64,000 nt of DNA, from positions 682,001 through 746,000 of the forward strand of contig JAGTPG010000001.1 in NCBI GenBank assembly GCA_018195615.1. Reading direction: 5' to 3'. The notes beneath the pieces were generated by a model. The model saw nothing but the letters and a program-made list of their open reading frames with translations, was not told where the DNA came from and did not search any database. This document shows positions 44,396 to 52,315 of the stretch, piece after piece. This stretch comes from Streptomyces tuirus. Lineage in GTDB: Bacteria; Actinomycetota; Actinomycetes; Streptomycetales; Streptomycetaceae. Position numbers and translations under genes: made by a program. Every line of letters starts with the position of its first letter. The stretch's first letter is position 1.

Positions 44396-44472
44396 ATGCG
44401 CTGGCGAACCAGCCAGTTCACCACCGGTGTTGCAGCGACCCCTGGAATCCGCCACCGGCTGCGGGGGCTTCG

Positions 44473-44670
44473 TCATGTGGGCCCGCTGGGTAGGTGCTGC
44501 CCGAGATGTTCGAGGTATGCGGCGAGGGCGCGCCCGATGATGACGCCCCAGCCGTCGGGGTCTTCGGGTCGTCCGGCAGCATCCCATTCCTCGCCGAGGT
44601 CTTGCAGGACGTTCCAGTAGGCGCGGCAGGAGTCGCATCGGCTGGTGGACTCCTGCCGCCGCCACGTCAC
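44473..44670 (-). CDS. Small protein with CxxC
   Basis: 65 residues from GTG 44670: VTWRRQESTSRCDSCRAYWN, then DGWGVIIGRALAAYLEHLGQ. Last gene of the early operon. Possible half zinc knuckle. Confidence 0.5.
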   Translation of the reverse strand: MTWRRQESTSRCDSCRAYWNVLQDLGEEWDAAGRPEDPDGWGVIIGRALAAYLEHLGQHLPSGPT

Positions 44671-44945
44671 GGCTGCTCCTTGGTGCGTGGCTTCCGGGTG
44701 CGGAGGAGCCGCACGGGCCGCACATCCGATGTGCCGTCGGCGCGTTCGACGAGGACGTTTCGCGGCGTTGTCCGGCCGAGGTGCAGGTGCGGGAACGGGA
44801 CGTTCGGCGGCGGGCCGGGGGTCGCGTAGCGGGTGCGGACGGTGACCGGCTCCCACCGGCCGGGGCCGCGGTGCTCCCAGTAGGTGCGCGCGGCAGGCCC
44901 GCCGTCCGTGGCGGGCATGTCGAGGGCGAGCTGCTCGGCGCCCAT
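44667..44945 (-). CDS. Small phage protein
   Basis: 92 residues from ATG 44945: MGAEQLALDMPATDGGPAAR, ending TSDVRPVRLLRTRKPRTKEQ. Start overlaps the previous stop. A LALD start is shared with the gene at 45892. No domain. Confidence 0.5.
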   Translation of the reverse strand: MGAEQLALDMPATDGGPAARTYWEHRGPGRWEPVTVRTRYATPGPPPNVPFPHLHLGRTTPRNVLVERADGTSDVRPVRLLRTRKPRTKEQP

Positions 44946-45474
44946 CACTCGCCCGCCTTCTCCAGCGGCCAGCGGCGGTCGTTGGCAGCCGCCTCCCGGA
45001 CGCTGGGGCCGGTGTCGTGGGCGGGCTGCTCGCCGCGGCCGATCGGGCAGGCGAGGTGATGGCCGATGTCCTTGCCGCAGCACGGCTTGCCCGGACGCTT
45101 CCCGCGGGCTCGTCGAGTGCGGCTTCGATGCGGTCGGCGATCTCGTCGTCGTTCCCGGTCCACGGCACGCCCTGCCGGATGCGGGCGGCGAGGGCGCGCA
45201 CGCGGGCTGCTGCGGCCTGGGCTTCGTCCCGTTGCTTCCCGGCCTCGTTCATGAGCTGGATGGCGCGAACGGCGGTCCACGTGGCGGTGTCGGTGCCGTT
45301 GGGGATCGGGCCGAGGAGCTCGGCGAGGACGGCGTTGGCGACGGCACGGCGGGCGGACAGCGGCAGCCACTCCCCGGCTTGCCTGAGTGCAGGCTGGACG
45401 GCGTTGAAGGCACGCGCCTCAAGCTGCGACCAAGGCACGGGTTCGGTCGCTGCGACGGTGGACTGGTCGGTCAT
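44945..45474 (-). CDS. Phage protein (frame break)
   Basis: About 176 residues: MTDQSTVAATEPVPWSQLEA, a helical middle (LMNEAGKQRDEAQAAAARVR, DEIADRIEAALDEPAG), and KPCCGKDIGHHLACPIGRGE in the -1 frame, possibly metal-binding. Break at the C3 run 45101-45103. Unknown function. Confidence 0.55.
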
Positions 45475-45719
45475 GCGGCGTGCTCCTGGGTCTGGTTGGC
45501 GGCGATGGCGGTGATGTCGGCGAGGGTGATGTGGCCGTGGTAGATCGCGAGGACGACGGCGTGGGTGCGGTCGCGGGCGTCGAGGAGCCGGTACGTCTCG
45601 CCGAGGTGCCGGTCGACGGTGGCGCGGTGGATGCCGAGTTGGCGGCCGGCCTGCTCGCTGGTGTGGCCGGCGGCGGCGAGGAGCAGTACCTGCCGCTGCC
45701 GGGCGGTGAGCCCTCTCAC
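45471..45719 (-). CDS. LuxR-type HTH regulator
   Basis: 82 residues from GTG 45719. HTH of the GerE/LuxR type (LTARQRQVLLLAAAGHTSEQ and GIHRATVDRHLGETYRLLDA). It lacks a receiver or sensor domain, so it may act as a small phage transcription factor. Overlaps its neighbours by 4 bases. Confidence 0.75.
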   Translation of the reverse strand: MRGLTARQRQVLLLAAAGHTSEQAGRQLGIHRATVDRHLGETYRLLDARDRTHAVVLAIYHGHITLADITAIAANQTQEHAA

Positions 45720-45895
45720 GACCGCCTCCGGGGCCTGGGCACGCGTCCGCGGATGTCGAGGATGCCGTCGGCGCGGGCGAGCAGCAGGAGGGCGCGGCGG
45801 AGGACGGCGCCGGGGCGTTCGCCGCGGCGGGCGTAGGCGGCGAGGATCGCGGCACTGCCGTCGTCGGGCTGCCAGCGCAGCGGCGCGCGGGTCAC
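45716..45895 (-). CDS. Small helical protein
   Basis: 59 residues from GTG 45895: VTRAPLRWQPDDGSAAILAA then GERPGAVLRRALLLLARADG. Helical with Arg-rich tail; no family. Overlapping stop and start with both neighbours. Confidence 0.5.
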   Translation of the reverse strand: MTRAPLRWQPDDGSAAILAAYARRGERPGAVLRRALLLLARADGILDIRGRVPRPRRRS

Positions 45896-46074
45896 AGGTA
45901 GCTCCCGGTGGGTATGTCGCTGGCGGTCCACAAGGCGACCGGGCCGGGGCCTTGGTCGCGCAGGTCGCGCATCTCTGCCTGGCGGAGGTCGACGCGGGTG
46001 GGGGTTCGGTCGCTGGGCTCCCAGTCGTCGACCCAGGACGGGTCACCGTCGAGGGCAAGCTGGTCGGTGGTCAT
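45892..46074 (-). CDS. Small phage protein
   Basis: 60 residues: MTTDQLALDGDPSWVDDWEP, ending PVALWTASDIPTGSYL. Acidic; opening resembles the gene at 44667. Unknown. Confidence 0.5.
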   Translation of the reverse strand: MTTDQLALDGDPSWVDDWEPSDRTPTRVDLRQAEMRDLRDQGPGPVALWTASDIPTGSYL

Positions 46075-46202
46075 CGACTGCTCCTGCGTGCGTATCGGGT
46101 GTGGAGGGCGCGCCCTGCCCGCTGGATGGCGAGCAGGAGCGCGGAGGCGAACGGCCAGAGGATGAGGGCGACGCCGAGGGTGCGGCCGGTCAGGCGGTCC
46201 AC
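46071..46202 (-). CDS. Tiny membrane protein
   Basis: 43 residues from GTG 46202: VDRLTGRTLGVALILWPFASA, one hydrophobic helix and basic tail. Overlaps the upstream gene by 13 bases. Confidence 0.5.
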   Translation of the reverse strand: MDRLTGRTLGVALILWPFASALLLAIQRAGRALHTRYARRSSR

Positions 46203-46591
46203 CGGCGGACGGGGATCCCGGCCTCCTCGGCGAGCCGGGCGGTGTGGCTGGCGCCTCGGCTGCCGTTGCGGACGAAGGCGAGGCAGACGTCTGCGCCCTT
46301 GTCGATCATCGCCTTGTTGCGGATCGGTCCGGCGGCGCGGCCGTGGACGTGCCAGGCGGCGGGGTGAGCCTCCTCGGTGACGCGCTCGTAGTCGTCCGTG
46401 CAGACGGGAGTGAACCTCGTGAGCGCCCACGTCTTCGCCATGATGTCGGCGCCGGTGGGGCAGTCGCCGTGCACGACGACGAGGGGCTGATCGTCGGGGA
46501 GGGATCCGAGGATCTCGTCGAGGGCGCCGCGGACGGTGCCGATGGTCTGCCAGTTGCGGCTGCCGGTGACGAGTACGCGGTACGACTTCAT
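46190..46591 (-). CDS. SLOG-family protein (DUF2493/YspA-like)
   Basis: 133 residues from ATG 46591. MKSYRVLVTGSRNWQTIGTV and VVVHGDCPTGADIMAKTWAL, then PIRNKAMIDKGADVCLAFVR. The GSR and GxxxGAD motifs are typical of SLOG nucleotide-binding proteins, related to YspA/DprA-type domains. It may bind a nucleotide or signal molecule; often seen in phage accessory regions. Confidence 0.8.
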   Translation of the reverse strand: MKSYRVLVTGSRNWQTIGTVRGALDEILGSLPDDQPLVVVHGDCPTGADIMAKTWALTRFTPVCTDDYERVTEEAHPAAWHVHGRAAGPIRNKAMIDKGADVCLAFVRNGSRGASHTARLAEEAGIPVRRWTA

Positions 46592-46821
46592 GCGGTCTCC
46601 TCGTAGGTGAGTGGCTGGCTCCGGGCCCACAGGGACGCGTGTGGCGCCCGTTCGTGGGTGGGGTGGATGCGAGGGGCCCGGATGGCGCGTGAGGCCGCGA
46701 GACGGCCGTACAGCCCCCGCCACGCCCCGCGGCGGGGCAGTGGCGGGGTGACGCCTTGGTGGCCGCACAGCAGCGCGGCAGACGCGACCACCATGGCGAG
46801 GTCGGCGACGACACCCGTCAC
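46588..46821 (-). CDS. Small membrane protein
   Basis: 77 residues from GTG 46821: VTGVVADLAMVVASAALLCG (helix) then a basic region with GAWRGLYGRLAASRAIRAPR. Overlaps both neighbours by 4 bases. Confidence 0.5.
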   Translation of the reverse strand: MTGVVADLAMVVASAALLCGHQGVTPPLPRRGAWRGLYGRLAASRAIRAPRIHPTHERAPHASLWARSQPLTYEETA

Positions 46822-47048
46822 GACCCGGCCCCCGCCCGGCTGAGTCGGCCCGCGATGACGGCCGACAGCACGAGCACAGCCGCGCCAACGGACCACAGGG
46901 GTGCGCCGCTCTCGATGGCCCCGGCGGTGAGCAGCCCCCACGGCAGGGCGGTGAGCATGAACGCCTGCGGCAGGGCGAGACGGCGGGCGATCTCTGCGGT
47001 GCAGATGGCGAGGCAGAGCGCAGCAGCGGCGATGAAGACCAGGATCAC
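46818..47048 (-). CDS. Small membrane protein
   Basis: About 76 residues from GTG 47048: VILVFIAAAALCLAICTAEI, plus a second helix (LPWGLLTAGAIESGAPLW, then VGAAVLVLSAVIAG). Two or three membrane segments. The start overlaps the upstream TGA. Confidence 0.5.
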   Translation of the reverse strand: MILVFIAAAALCLAICTAEIARRLALPQAFMLTALPWGLLTAGAIESGAPLWSVGAAVLVLSAVIAGRLSRAGAGS

Positions 47049-48094
47049 GACCGGGCCCCGTCCTGCTGCGCGGCGGCGGCGTGGTCCACCGGGCAGGGCG
47101 CCGAGTCGCAATCACACAGTTCCGACTCACAGGCGGTTGTCCCGCACGTGCACGCCGCCTCGGAGGCGGGCTGCTCCAGGCACCTGCAGTCCCCGACGAC
47201 ACGCGCCTCACAGACGTGGCCGCCGAGCGGAACGCCCATGTCGGCGTGCAGCCGGTAACGGTCGAGGAGGTTGTCCAGCGTCGTCCACACGCCACGGCCG
47301 GTGTCACGGTGCTCGTCACGCTGCGCCTTCAGCCACCGCTCGACAGCATCGCCGCGGCTCGGCTGCTGCGGACCGCCGCCGGGCTGCGCCTCGTCACCCT
47401 GGTGCGCGCCGCAGTGGTGCTTGCAGCCCTCACAGCCGCAGGTGCACCGGTTCGGCACCGTCTCGTACCCGGGGCACGCGGTCGGCGCCTCGCCCGTCAG
47501 CCCCAGCGCCCGGAGTGCGGCCCGGGTGGCGCGTTCGGCGATGGCCTGCGTCGACCCGTCGGTTTCGTCCCACTGGCAGGTGAGTTCGCGGTACTCGTAC
47601 ACGGCCTGCTCGACGTCGGCCAGTACGGCGGCCGGGGTGGCGGCGGGCTGCGCCTCGTCGGCCATGCGGCGCAGCTCGACAGCGAACAGGCGGCGGGCGG
47701 TCGCGATGCTGCGGCGCCTGCGGATCACGTCCGTGGCCGCGGTCTGCTCCTGCTGGTGGGCCAGCTCCCGGTAGACGTCGGCCCGGGACACGGGTGGCGG
47801 CAGCACGGCCAGCACCGCTGAGGCGCGCGCCAGGTACGTGTCCTGCTCGTCCTGGTCGAGGTCGGCGTAGCGGCGGGCCCAGCCGGGATGGTTGTGGCCG
47901 TACAGCGCCTCGGCGATGCGCTGGCGGAGCGCGGCCCGGTCCACAGGCGACACGGCGGCAGGCGTGCGGCTGGTGTCGTAGGCGGCCAGCAGCTCCTCCG
48001 GCGTGCTGTAGCCGAGGCCCTGGCAGTACGAGAAGTCCAGGGCGTCCAGCAACTGCGTGCGCGGGTCCTCGGCGGTCGGGTCGGTCTCGGTCAT
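47045..48094 (-). CDS. Cys-rich phage protein
   Basis: 349 residues. Helical N-terminal two thirds (DALDFSYCQGLGYSTPEELL; YADLDQDEQDTYLARASAVL), then Cys clusters RCTCGCEGCKHHCGAH, GDCRCLEQ, ACTCGTTACESELCDCDSAPC. The Cys spacing suggests several metal sites. Unknown role. The leader (48096-48114) is repeated in front of the transporter gene. Confidence 0.6.
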   Translation of the reverse strand: MTETDPTAEDPRTQLLDALDFSYCQGLGYSTPEELLAAYDTSRTPAAVSPVDRAALRQRIAEALYGHNHPGWARRYADLDQDEQDTYLARASAVLAVLPPPVSRADVYRELAHQQEQTAATDVIRRRRSIATARRLFAVELRRMADEAQPAATPAAVLADVEQAVYEYRELTCQWDETDGSTQAIAERATRAALRALGLTGEAPTACPGYETVPNRCTCGCEGCKHHCGAHQGDEAQPGGGPQQPSRGDAVERWLKAQRDEHRDTGRGVWTTLDNLLDRYRLHADMGVPLGGHVCEARVVGDCRCLEQPASEAACTCGTTACESELCDCDSAPCPVDHAAAAQQDGARS

Positions 48095-48114
48095 TCGGGT
48101 CTCCTGGTGTGGGG

Positions 48115-48984
48115 TCAGAGGGTGAAGGCGAGTTGCTTGGGTTCGAGGGCGCCTTGGTCGGCGGCGGCGAGGATCCGCCGGTGCCAGCGCAGGGCGTAGG
48201 TCGCGCAGTTCGCGCAGTTCTTCGCCCGGTGGGTGCAGCCGGGCAGCTTCGGGTCGCGGCGGCCTCCGACTGACCAGGCCATCGAGTCAGCGGACGCGAG
48301 TTGGTCGCCGTAGTCCGCGAGCCCTTCGGTCTTCACTCCGAAGCCGTGTAGGCGCAGACCGCGGGTGGCGAACCGGTCGACGATGCGGGCGATCTCCTCG
48401 GTGGCCTGGCGTCGGCACACGGAGCCGAGCCCGACGACCGGGGCGGCGGCGAGGTCGACGCCAGCGTCGGCGTACAGCTCGGCGCAGCGTTCGTAGTCGG
48501 CGAGGGTCCAACCCTGCAGGACCGGTATCCACGGCAGGTCCGGGGCGACCCGTTGGAGCTCGACGTAGTTCTGCACGGTGAATTCCTGGTGGAAGCGGAC
48601 GGCGGCCTCAAGGTCGTCGGGCTCGCCGGGGTTGATGCCGCGGGCTTCCTTTGTGCCGCGGAACTGCAGGCCGTTGTGCGTGCCGCCGTAAATCACCCAG
48701 GGCTCACACATCCAGTCCTGTGGGGCCGCCCACTGCAGGCGGCCCAACTGGTCGCGGTATCGGCGGACCTCGGTGGCGTACTCCTCGGGGGAGGTACGCC
48801 AGCTGCCGTGGTCCTTCAGCTCGGTGAACCCGCCCGAGTCGAGGGCCCAGTCGCGGCGTGCAGCCGGGAAAGGGCTGACGCGCTTGGCGAGCCGATTGCG
48901 GGAGATGAACAGGGTGACGCCGTCGAGGCGCGGGTCGTCGTCCCAAAGCCAGTTCGCCATGTGGGTACCGAGCATGAATCGCAT
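48115..48984 (-). CDS. DpdA-like DNA transglycosylase (deazaguanine DNA modification)
   Basis: 289 residues. Motifs of the tRNA-guanine transglycosylase fold: DWALDSGGFTEL (catalytic-type Asp in DSGGF, residue about 49), WAAPQDWMCEPW, APVVGLGSVCRR, GFGVKTEGL and SADSMAWSVGG, plus a zinc cluster CTHRAKNCANC. Phage DpdA proteins exchange guanine in DNA for 7-deazaguanine derivatives that resist restriction enzymes. The neighbouring transporter gene would supply the precursor, and methyltransferase genes follow. No queuosine biosynthesis genes (FolE, QueD, QueE, QueC) were seen in the window. Confidence 0.85.
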   Translation of the reverse strand: MRFMLGTHMANWLWDDDPRLDGVTLFISRNRLAKRVSPFPAARRDWALDSGGFTELKDHGSWRTSPEEYATEVRRYRDQLGRLQWAAPQDWMCEPWVIYGGTHNGLQFRGTKEARGINPGEPDDLEAAVRFHQEFTVQNYVELQRVAPDLPWIPVLQGWTLADYERCAELYADAGVDLAAAPVVGLGSVCRRQATEEIARIVDRFATRGLRLHGFGVKTEGLADYGDQLASADSMAWSVGGRRDPKLPGCTHRAKNCANCATYALRWHRRILAAADQGALEPKQLAFTL

Positions 48985-48986
48985 GG

Positions 48987-49507
48987 TTATGCGACCGCCT
49001 CGGCCCGGCGCCGCGCGATGACCGTGATGACGGCGACGGCGGTGAGCGTCATCCACGTCTTGCCGAGCAGCTGGCCCGGCAGGTACTCCAGCGACCGGAA
49101 CGCCAGCCACAGGAAGATCAGGCTGTCGGCGAGGATCCCGACCGCGTTCGAGGCGAGCATCGCCACCAGCAGGCCCCGGCGACGGAGCGGCTCGTACACG
49201 GCGAAGTCCATCGACTCGGCGACGAGGAACGCTGCGGCAGAGGCGACCGCGAGCGCTGGGTCGGCGAGCCACCACGACACGGCGGCGCCCACGGCGATCG
49301 CGGCCACCACCGGCGCTCGGCCCGCCGCCTCACGGGCCAGGTCACGCAGCACCAGAGCGAGGCCGACCAGATACACGCCGGCGGGGCGATGTATCCGAAG
49401 CCGACCGGCTGAGCGCCGAACTCGGTCACCGCCCAGTTCGAGGCGGGGATGGTGGCGATGTAGGCGGCCAGCAGGCTGGCGCCGGACAGGTTGATGCGGG
49501 TGGTCAT
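48987..49507 (-). CDS. YhhQ-like queuosine-precursor transporter (VUT family, frame break)
   Basis: About 174 residues with five or six hydrophobic helices. MTTRINLSGASLLAAYIATI and ASNWAVTEFGAQPVGFGYIAP then (in the -1 frame) YLVGLALVLRDLAREAAG and FLVAESMDFAVYEPLRRRG match the VUT/YhhQ family, which takes up preQ0/preQ1. The frame changes at the G4 run 49383-49386. It is 3 bases from the DpdA gene and upstream of it in the operon, so import of deazaguanine for DNA modification is a reasonable inference. Confidence 0.8.
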
Positions 49508-49590
49508 CGGGTCTCCTGGTGTGGGGCCGTCCCGGTCGGGCGGCAGGTGGTGTGGGAGGCTGCGGACAGGCCCGCCGCGGTAGCCACGCG

Positions 49591-50508
49591 GCGGGCCGTC
49601 TTCGTGGTCACGGGGTGGTGTGCTCGGCGAAGAGGTCGAGCTGGTCGCCGAGCCGGGCGTTGGACCACAGGACTTCGGTGCGGCCCTTGTCGCCCTTGCC
49701 GTTGCCGGTGATCGTCGAGTGCTCGTACCGGCGCCAGCCGGCGTACAGCTCGTCGTAGAGCGGGCTGTGGTAGCCGGAGAGGACGACCGCGGCCTTGCAT
49801 TCGGCGAGCGCGGCCGCGAGTTCCCGGTGCTCGGTCTCGGTCTTCATCTCGTGCCGATAGCGAGTCGTCGCCTCCCGCGTGGTCCCGAGGTAGGGCGGGT
49901 CGACGTAAAGCAAGACCTCGGCATGCCGCCCGTACTTGGCGATCAGATCCAGAGCCGGCATGCACTCCAGCGACACCGCATGAAGGCGCTCGGCGACCGC
50001 GGCCATGCGGTCGACGTAGCCATCCAGGTACGACGGCATCCCGAAGTTGCCCTTGGCGCCAGGGTTCACATAGTGCCGCCAGCCGTTCTTACGGAGCTGC
50101 CCGCCAAGGGACTGGGAGAGCCGCACCCATACGCGGCGCGCCTGCTCCAGCTCGTCCTCGGCAGGCTCGTGGGCGGCGAGCATCTCGGCGCGGCCGTGCG
50201 GCGTGAGAGCGCATGCGCGGATCAAGTCGTCCGGCCGGTCGCGGAGGATCCGCCAGAACAGCATCAGTTCACCGTCGAGGTCGTTGACGGTCTCCATGGG
50301 GCTGTGCCGTTTGGCGAGGAGAACGGAGAGGCTGCCGCAGTAGGGCTCGACGTAGTGGCCGTGACTGGGCAGCAGCGAGGCGATCCACGGGGCGATCGTC
50401 TGCTTCCCACCGAAGTACGGGACGGGTGATCGAACGGAGGTGCTCATCAGGTGTCTCCTCGGGTTCGGTGCCCGGTGCGGGCGGGCCGTCTGCGTGGTCA
50501 CGGGGTGG
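49591..50508. repeat. Duplicated gene-border and leader sequences
   Basis: 49591-49618 and 50481-50508 agree at 27 of 28 bases around two stop codons. GGTGTCTCCTCGGGTTCGGTG (21 bases) occurs at 50450 and 50967 in two leaders, and CGGGTCTCCTGGTGTGGGG (19 bases) at 48096 and 49508. Repeated borders suggest exchange or duplication of cassettes. Confidence 0.7.
49608..50447 (-). CDS. D12-class DNA N6-adenine methyltransferase (Dam-like)
   Basis: 279 residues. MSTSVRSPVPYFGGKQTIAP with motif I YFGGK, HYVEPYCGSLSVLLAKR, and the catalytic DPPY in LLYVDPPYLGTT. These are the D12 family (Dam, DpnM) motifs. It probably methylates adenine in phage DNA, adding protection. The many GATC sites near the packaging region could be targets if the site is GATC, but that is not shown. 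Confidence 0.9.
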   Translation of the reverse strand: MSTSVRSPVPYFGGKQTIAPWIASLLPSHGHYVEPYCGSLSVLLAKRHSPMETVNDLDGELMLFWRILRDRPDDLIRACALTPHGRAEMLAAHEPAEDELEQARRVWVRLSQSLGGQLRKNGWRHYVNPGAKGNFGMPSYLDGYVDRMAAVAERLHAVSLECMPALDLIAKYGRHAEVLLYVDPPYLGTTREATTRYRHEMKTETEHRELAAALAECKAAVVLSGYHSPLYDELYAGWRRYEHSTITGNGKGDKGRTEVLWSNARLGDQLDLFAEHTTP

Positions 50509-50965
50509 GGCGCGGCTCGATGTAGGTCCGGCCGCGGTTGTAGTGCGACACCGGGTCGGCCGCTGGGAGCAGGACGCGGGAGTGCGGGTCCATCTCCTCG
50601 CCGTCGCCGATCCGGTAGTAGTCGGGCGCGTCCTGCTCGTACTGGGCGCGCCACTCGTCCAGCTCCACGCCGGACAGCTCCTTCGGCGGCGTCTCCCCGC
50701 CGTACCAGTCGGCCTCGATCCCGGCCTCGGCCAGCTCGGCTTCGGTCATCTCGTTGACGATGTGCGTGACGGCGGCCTCGACCTTGAAGCCTTCCGGCTG
50801 CTCGATGTGCCGGTAGGCGGCGGCCAGCTCTTCGAGGCAGGCGACCATGCGCTCCTGCCACTCGATCGGCATCGACTGCATCAGCGTCCGGTGCAGCACC
50901 TGGTAGTTGCAGTAGCTGAGGCCGAACCAGGTGTGGATCGGGCCGTCGGTCGGATTGCTGCTCAT
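50498..50965 (-). CDS. Phage protein
   Basis: 155 residues from ATG 50965: MSSNPTDGPIHTWFGLSYCN, then PIEWQERMVACLEELAAAYR and TEAELAEAGIEADWYGGETP. No family identified; typical of large phage accessory sets. Leader duplicated with that of the methyltransferase gene. Confidence 0.5.
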   Translation of the reverse strand: MSSNPTDGPIHTWFGLSYCNYQVLHRTLMQSMPIEWQERMVACLEELAAAYRHIEQPEGFKVEAAVTHIVNEMTEAELAEAGIEADWYGGETPPKELSGVELDEWRAQYEQDAPDYYRIGDGEEMDPHSRVLLPAADPVSHYNRGRTYIEPRPTP

Positions 50966-51186
50966 CGGTGTCTCCTCGGGTTCGGTGTCCGGTGTGCGGG
51001 TGGGGTGGGTTGGTGGTGTGCTCCGCCGCACTGGTCGCACGGCTGGGCGGTGAGCTGGCTGTGGCCGACCGACCCGAGCAGCCCCGCCCGGGCCAGGCCG
51101 ACCGTGGCGAAGCGTGGGAGGCCGGTCGGGCAGGGCGGCCGGCGGATCGTTGCGGGCGGGTGTGGGGGCTGCCAGCGGGGCATCAC
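50962..51186 (-). CDS. Small His/Cys-containing protein
   Basis: 74 residues: Pro-rich start MMPRWQPPHPPATIRRPPCP and CDQCGGAHHQPTPPAH. Low complexity; zinc possible. Overlaps both neighbours. Confidence 0.4.
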   Translation of the reverse strand: MMPRWQPPHPPATIRRPPCPTGLPRFATVGLARAGLLGSVGHSQLTAQPCDQCGGAHHQPTPPAHRTPNPRRHR

Positions 51187-51422
51187 GGGGCCGGAGTCTC
51201 GATCTGGAACTCGATGACGACCGCCTCGTCGCGGACGTGGAACCGCAACGCGTCGTCATGCAGCGGCTGCTCACGGTCCAAGCCGTGGTGCTCCCGATAG
51301 GCGCGTTCAGCGACCGCCCACGCCTTGCCGATCTCCGCAGCGGCGGCACCCCACGGTTCGGTGGCGGGGACGATCCAGCGGCGGATCGTGCGGGTCACCG
51401 TCTCGGACGTGAAGTCAGCCAC
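51183..51422 (-). CDS. Small phage protein
   Basis: 79 residues from GTG 51422: VADFTSETVTRTIRRWIVPA then EPWGAAAAEIGKAWAVAERA. Alpha/beta; no family. Overlaps the upstream gene by 8 bases. Confidence 0.5.
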   Translation of the reverse strand: MADFTSETVTRTIRRWIVPATEPWGAAAAEIGKAWAVAERAYREHHGLDREQPLHDDALRFHVRDEAVVIEFQIETPAP

Positions 51423-51927
51423 GGCCAGCCTCCTCGGTCGAGCGGATGGTGAACTCGCCGAAGCCGTCACGGTGGATCACGTCGCCGGGCCGGGCCTCAC
51501 CGGTCTCGCCGAACTGGTCGATCACCAGCACGTGGCGGTCGCTGATCGCAGACCGGCCACCACACCATTCGGCGATCTCGTCGAAGTTCTCGACGGTGAG
51601 GGTCCGCTCCTCCGGCGCGTAGTCCAGGTGCGGCATCCCGGCCATGACCATCGCCATGCAGTACGGGCACCGGTACTGGCCGAGCGGGGCGCCGACGAGC
51701 TGCTGCGGCTCCCACGGCCACGGGCAGCGCTCGCCGTTCTCATTGAGCGGGGCCGTGATGTCCAGCCGCTTGCTCAGGTCGATGTCGGTGGCGTCCTTCG
51801 GGTCGATGTCGGTCCATTTCAGGTCGGGCTGGCACGGCGTGAGGTTCGAGTGCGCGTCCTTGCCGCAGCCGCAGCGGTAGCCGATCGGGCCGTAAGCGAT
51901 CGGATCGGGCGTGGTCTGGTCAGTCAT
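51415..51927 (-). CDS. Zinc-binding phage protein
   Basis: 170 residues from ATG 51927: CGCGKDAHSNLTPC and YRCPYCMAM (two Cys pairs), acidic linker, ending IHRDGFGEFTIRSTEEAG. Function unknown. Confidence 0.55.
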   Translation of the reverse strand: MTDQTTPDPIAYGPIGYRCGCGKDAHSNLTPCQPDLKWTDIDPKDATDIDLSKRLDITAPLNENGERCPWPWEPQQLVGAPLGQYRCPYCMAMVMAGMPHLDYAPEERTLTVENFDEIAEWCGGRSAISDRHVLVIDQFGETGEARPGDVIHRDGFGEFTIRSTEEAGRG

Positions 51928-52163
51928 CACAGGCTCCAAAGGGTCGGTTGGTGCTCTACGAGCGGCAGGGCGGTCTGGTCGGGGTGCACCTCGGGCGGCA
52001 CATCCGCAGTGCGGGTAGCGGGGCGGGGAGGCCGGCGAGGGCGGGGCGGGCGGTCGACCGGGATGCCCAGGCGTTCCGCGCAGATCCGGCCGTAGCCGAG
52101 GGCGACCGCATCCGGGGAGGTGAGCCACCGCCCGCAGCCGCCCTCGCACTTCCGGCGCGGCAT
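51927..52163 (-). CDS. DUF6011-like zinc protein
   Basis: 78 residues from ATG 52163: MPRRKCEGGCGRWLTSPDAV and GYGRICAERLGI show the DUF6011 pattern C-x3-C ... C. Basic C-terminal tail. Unknown role. Confidence 0.65.
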   Translation of the reverse strand: MPRRKCEGGCGRWLTSPDAVALGYGRICAERLGIPVDRPPRPRRPPRPATRTADVPPEVHPDQTALPLVEHQPTLWSL

Positions 52164-52294
52164 CAGGCCGCGGCCTCGAAGCCGGCCGTCTCCTCGTGCC
52201 GGGACAGCTCCTCGCCGGTGACGGCCTCCACCAGTGCGCACACCAGAACCTCGGCGGCGTTCGGGGTGAAAGCGTCAGCCACCCAACTGCCCAT
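52163..52294 (-). CDS. Tiny phage protein
   Basis: 43 residues: MGSWVADAFTPNAAEVLVCA, ending SRHEETAGFEAAA. Divergent from the plus-strand nuclease gene, 21 bases away. Confidence 0.45.
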   Translation of the reverse strand: MGSWVADAFTPNAAEVLVCALVEAVTGEELSRHEETAGFEAAA

Positions 52295-52303
52295 ATACGC
52301 AGG

Positions 52304-52309
52304 TAGAAT
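52304..52309 (+). promoter_or_regulatory. Promoter -10 element of the plus-strand nuclease
   Basis: TAGAAT, 6 bases before the ATG at 52316. No Shine-Dalgarno is seen, so a leaderless mRNA is likely. A -35 is not obvious. Confidence 0.45.
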
Positions 52310-52315
52310 TGGGCA

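Larger units (their letters stand above)
42161..44440 (+). mobile_element. IS30-family insertion with passenger genes (boundaries inferred)
   Basis: Left end GGTCGTCGCAACACC (42165-42179) pairs with GGTGTTGCAGCGACC (44426-44440), 13 of 15 complementary. Between them are an IS30 transposase, a minus-strand gene and a KOW-like gene with a promoter. IS30 elements usually end right after the transposase, and no such right end is visible near 43450, so the larger unit is an inference. Confidence 0.45.
42135..44469. other. Bidirectional terminator arms split by an insertion
   Basis: AGCCCCCGCAGCC at 42135-42147 just after PanT is the exact complement of 44457-44469, just after the minus-strand gene at 44473. 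Such a pair normally forms one terminator between convergent genes. The 2.3 kb between the arms looks inserted. Confidence 0.65.

Noticed and set aside
48000..49507. Ordinary queuosine (tRNA) salvage enzymes
   Set aside because: The transglycosylase is of the phage DpdA type and sits in a phage operon with DNA methyltransferases, so DNA modification is favoured over tRNA; chemical proof is lacking.
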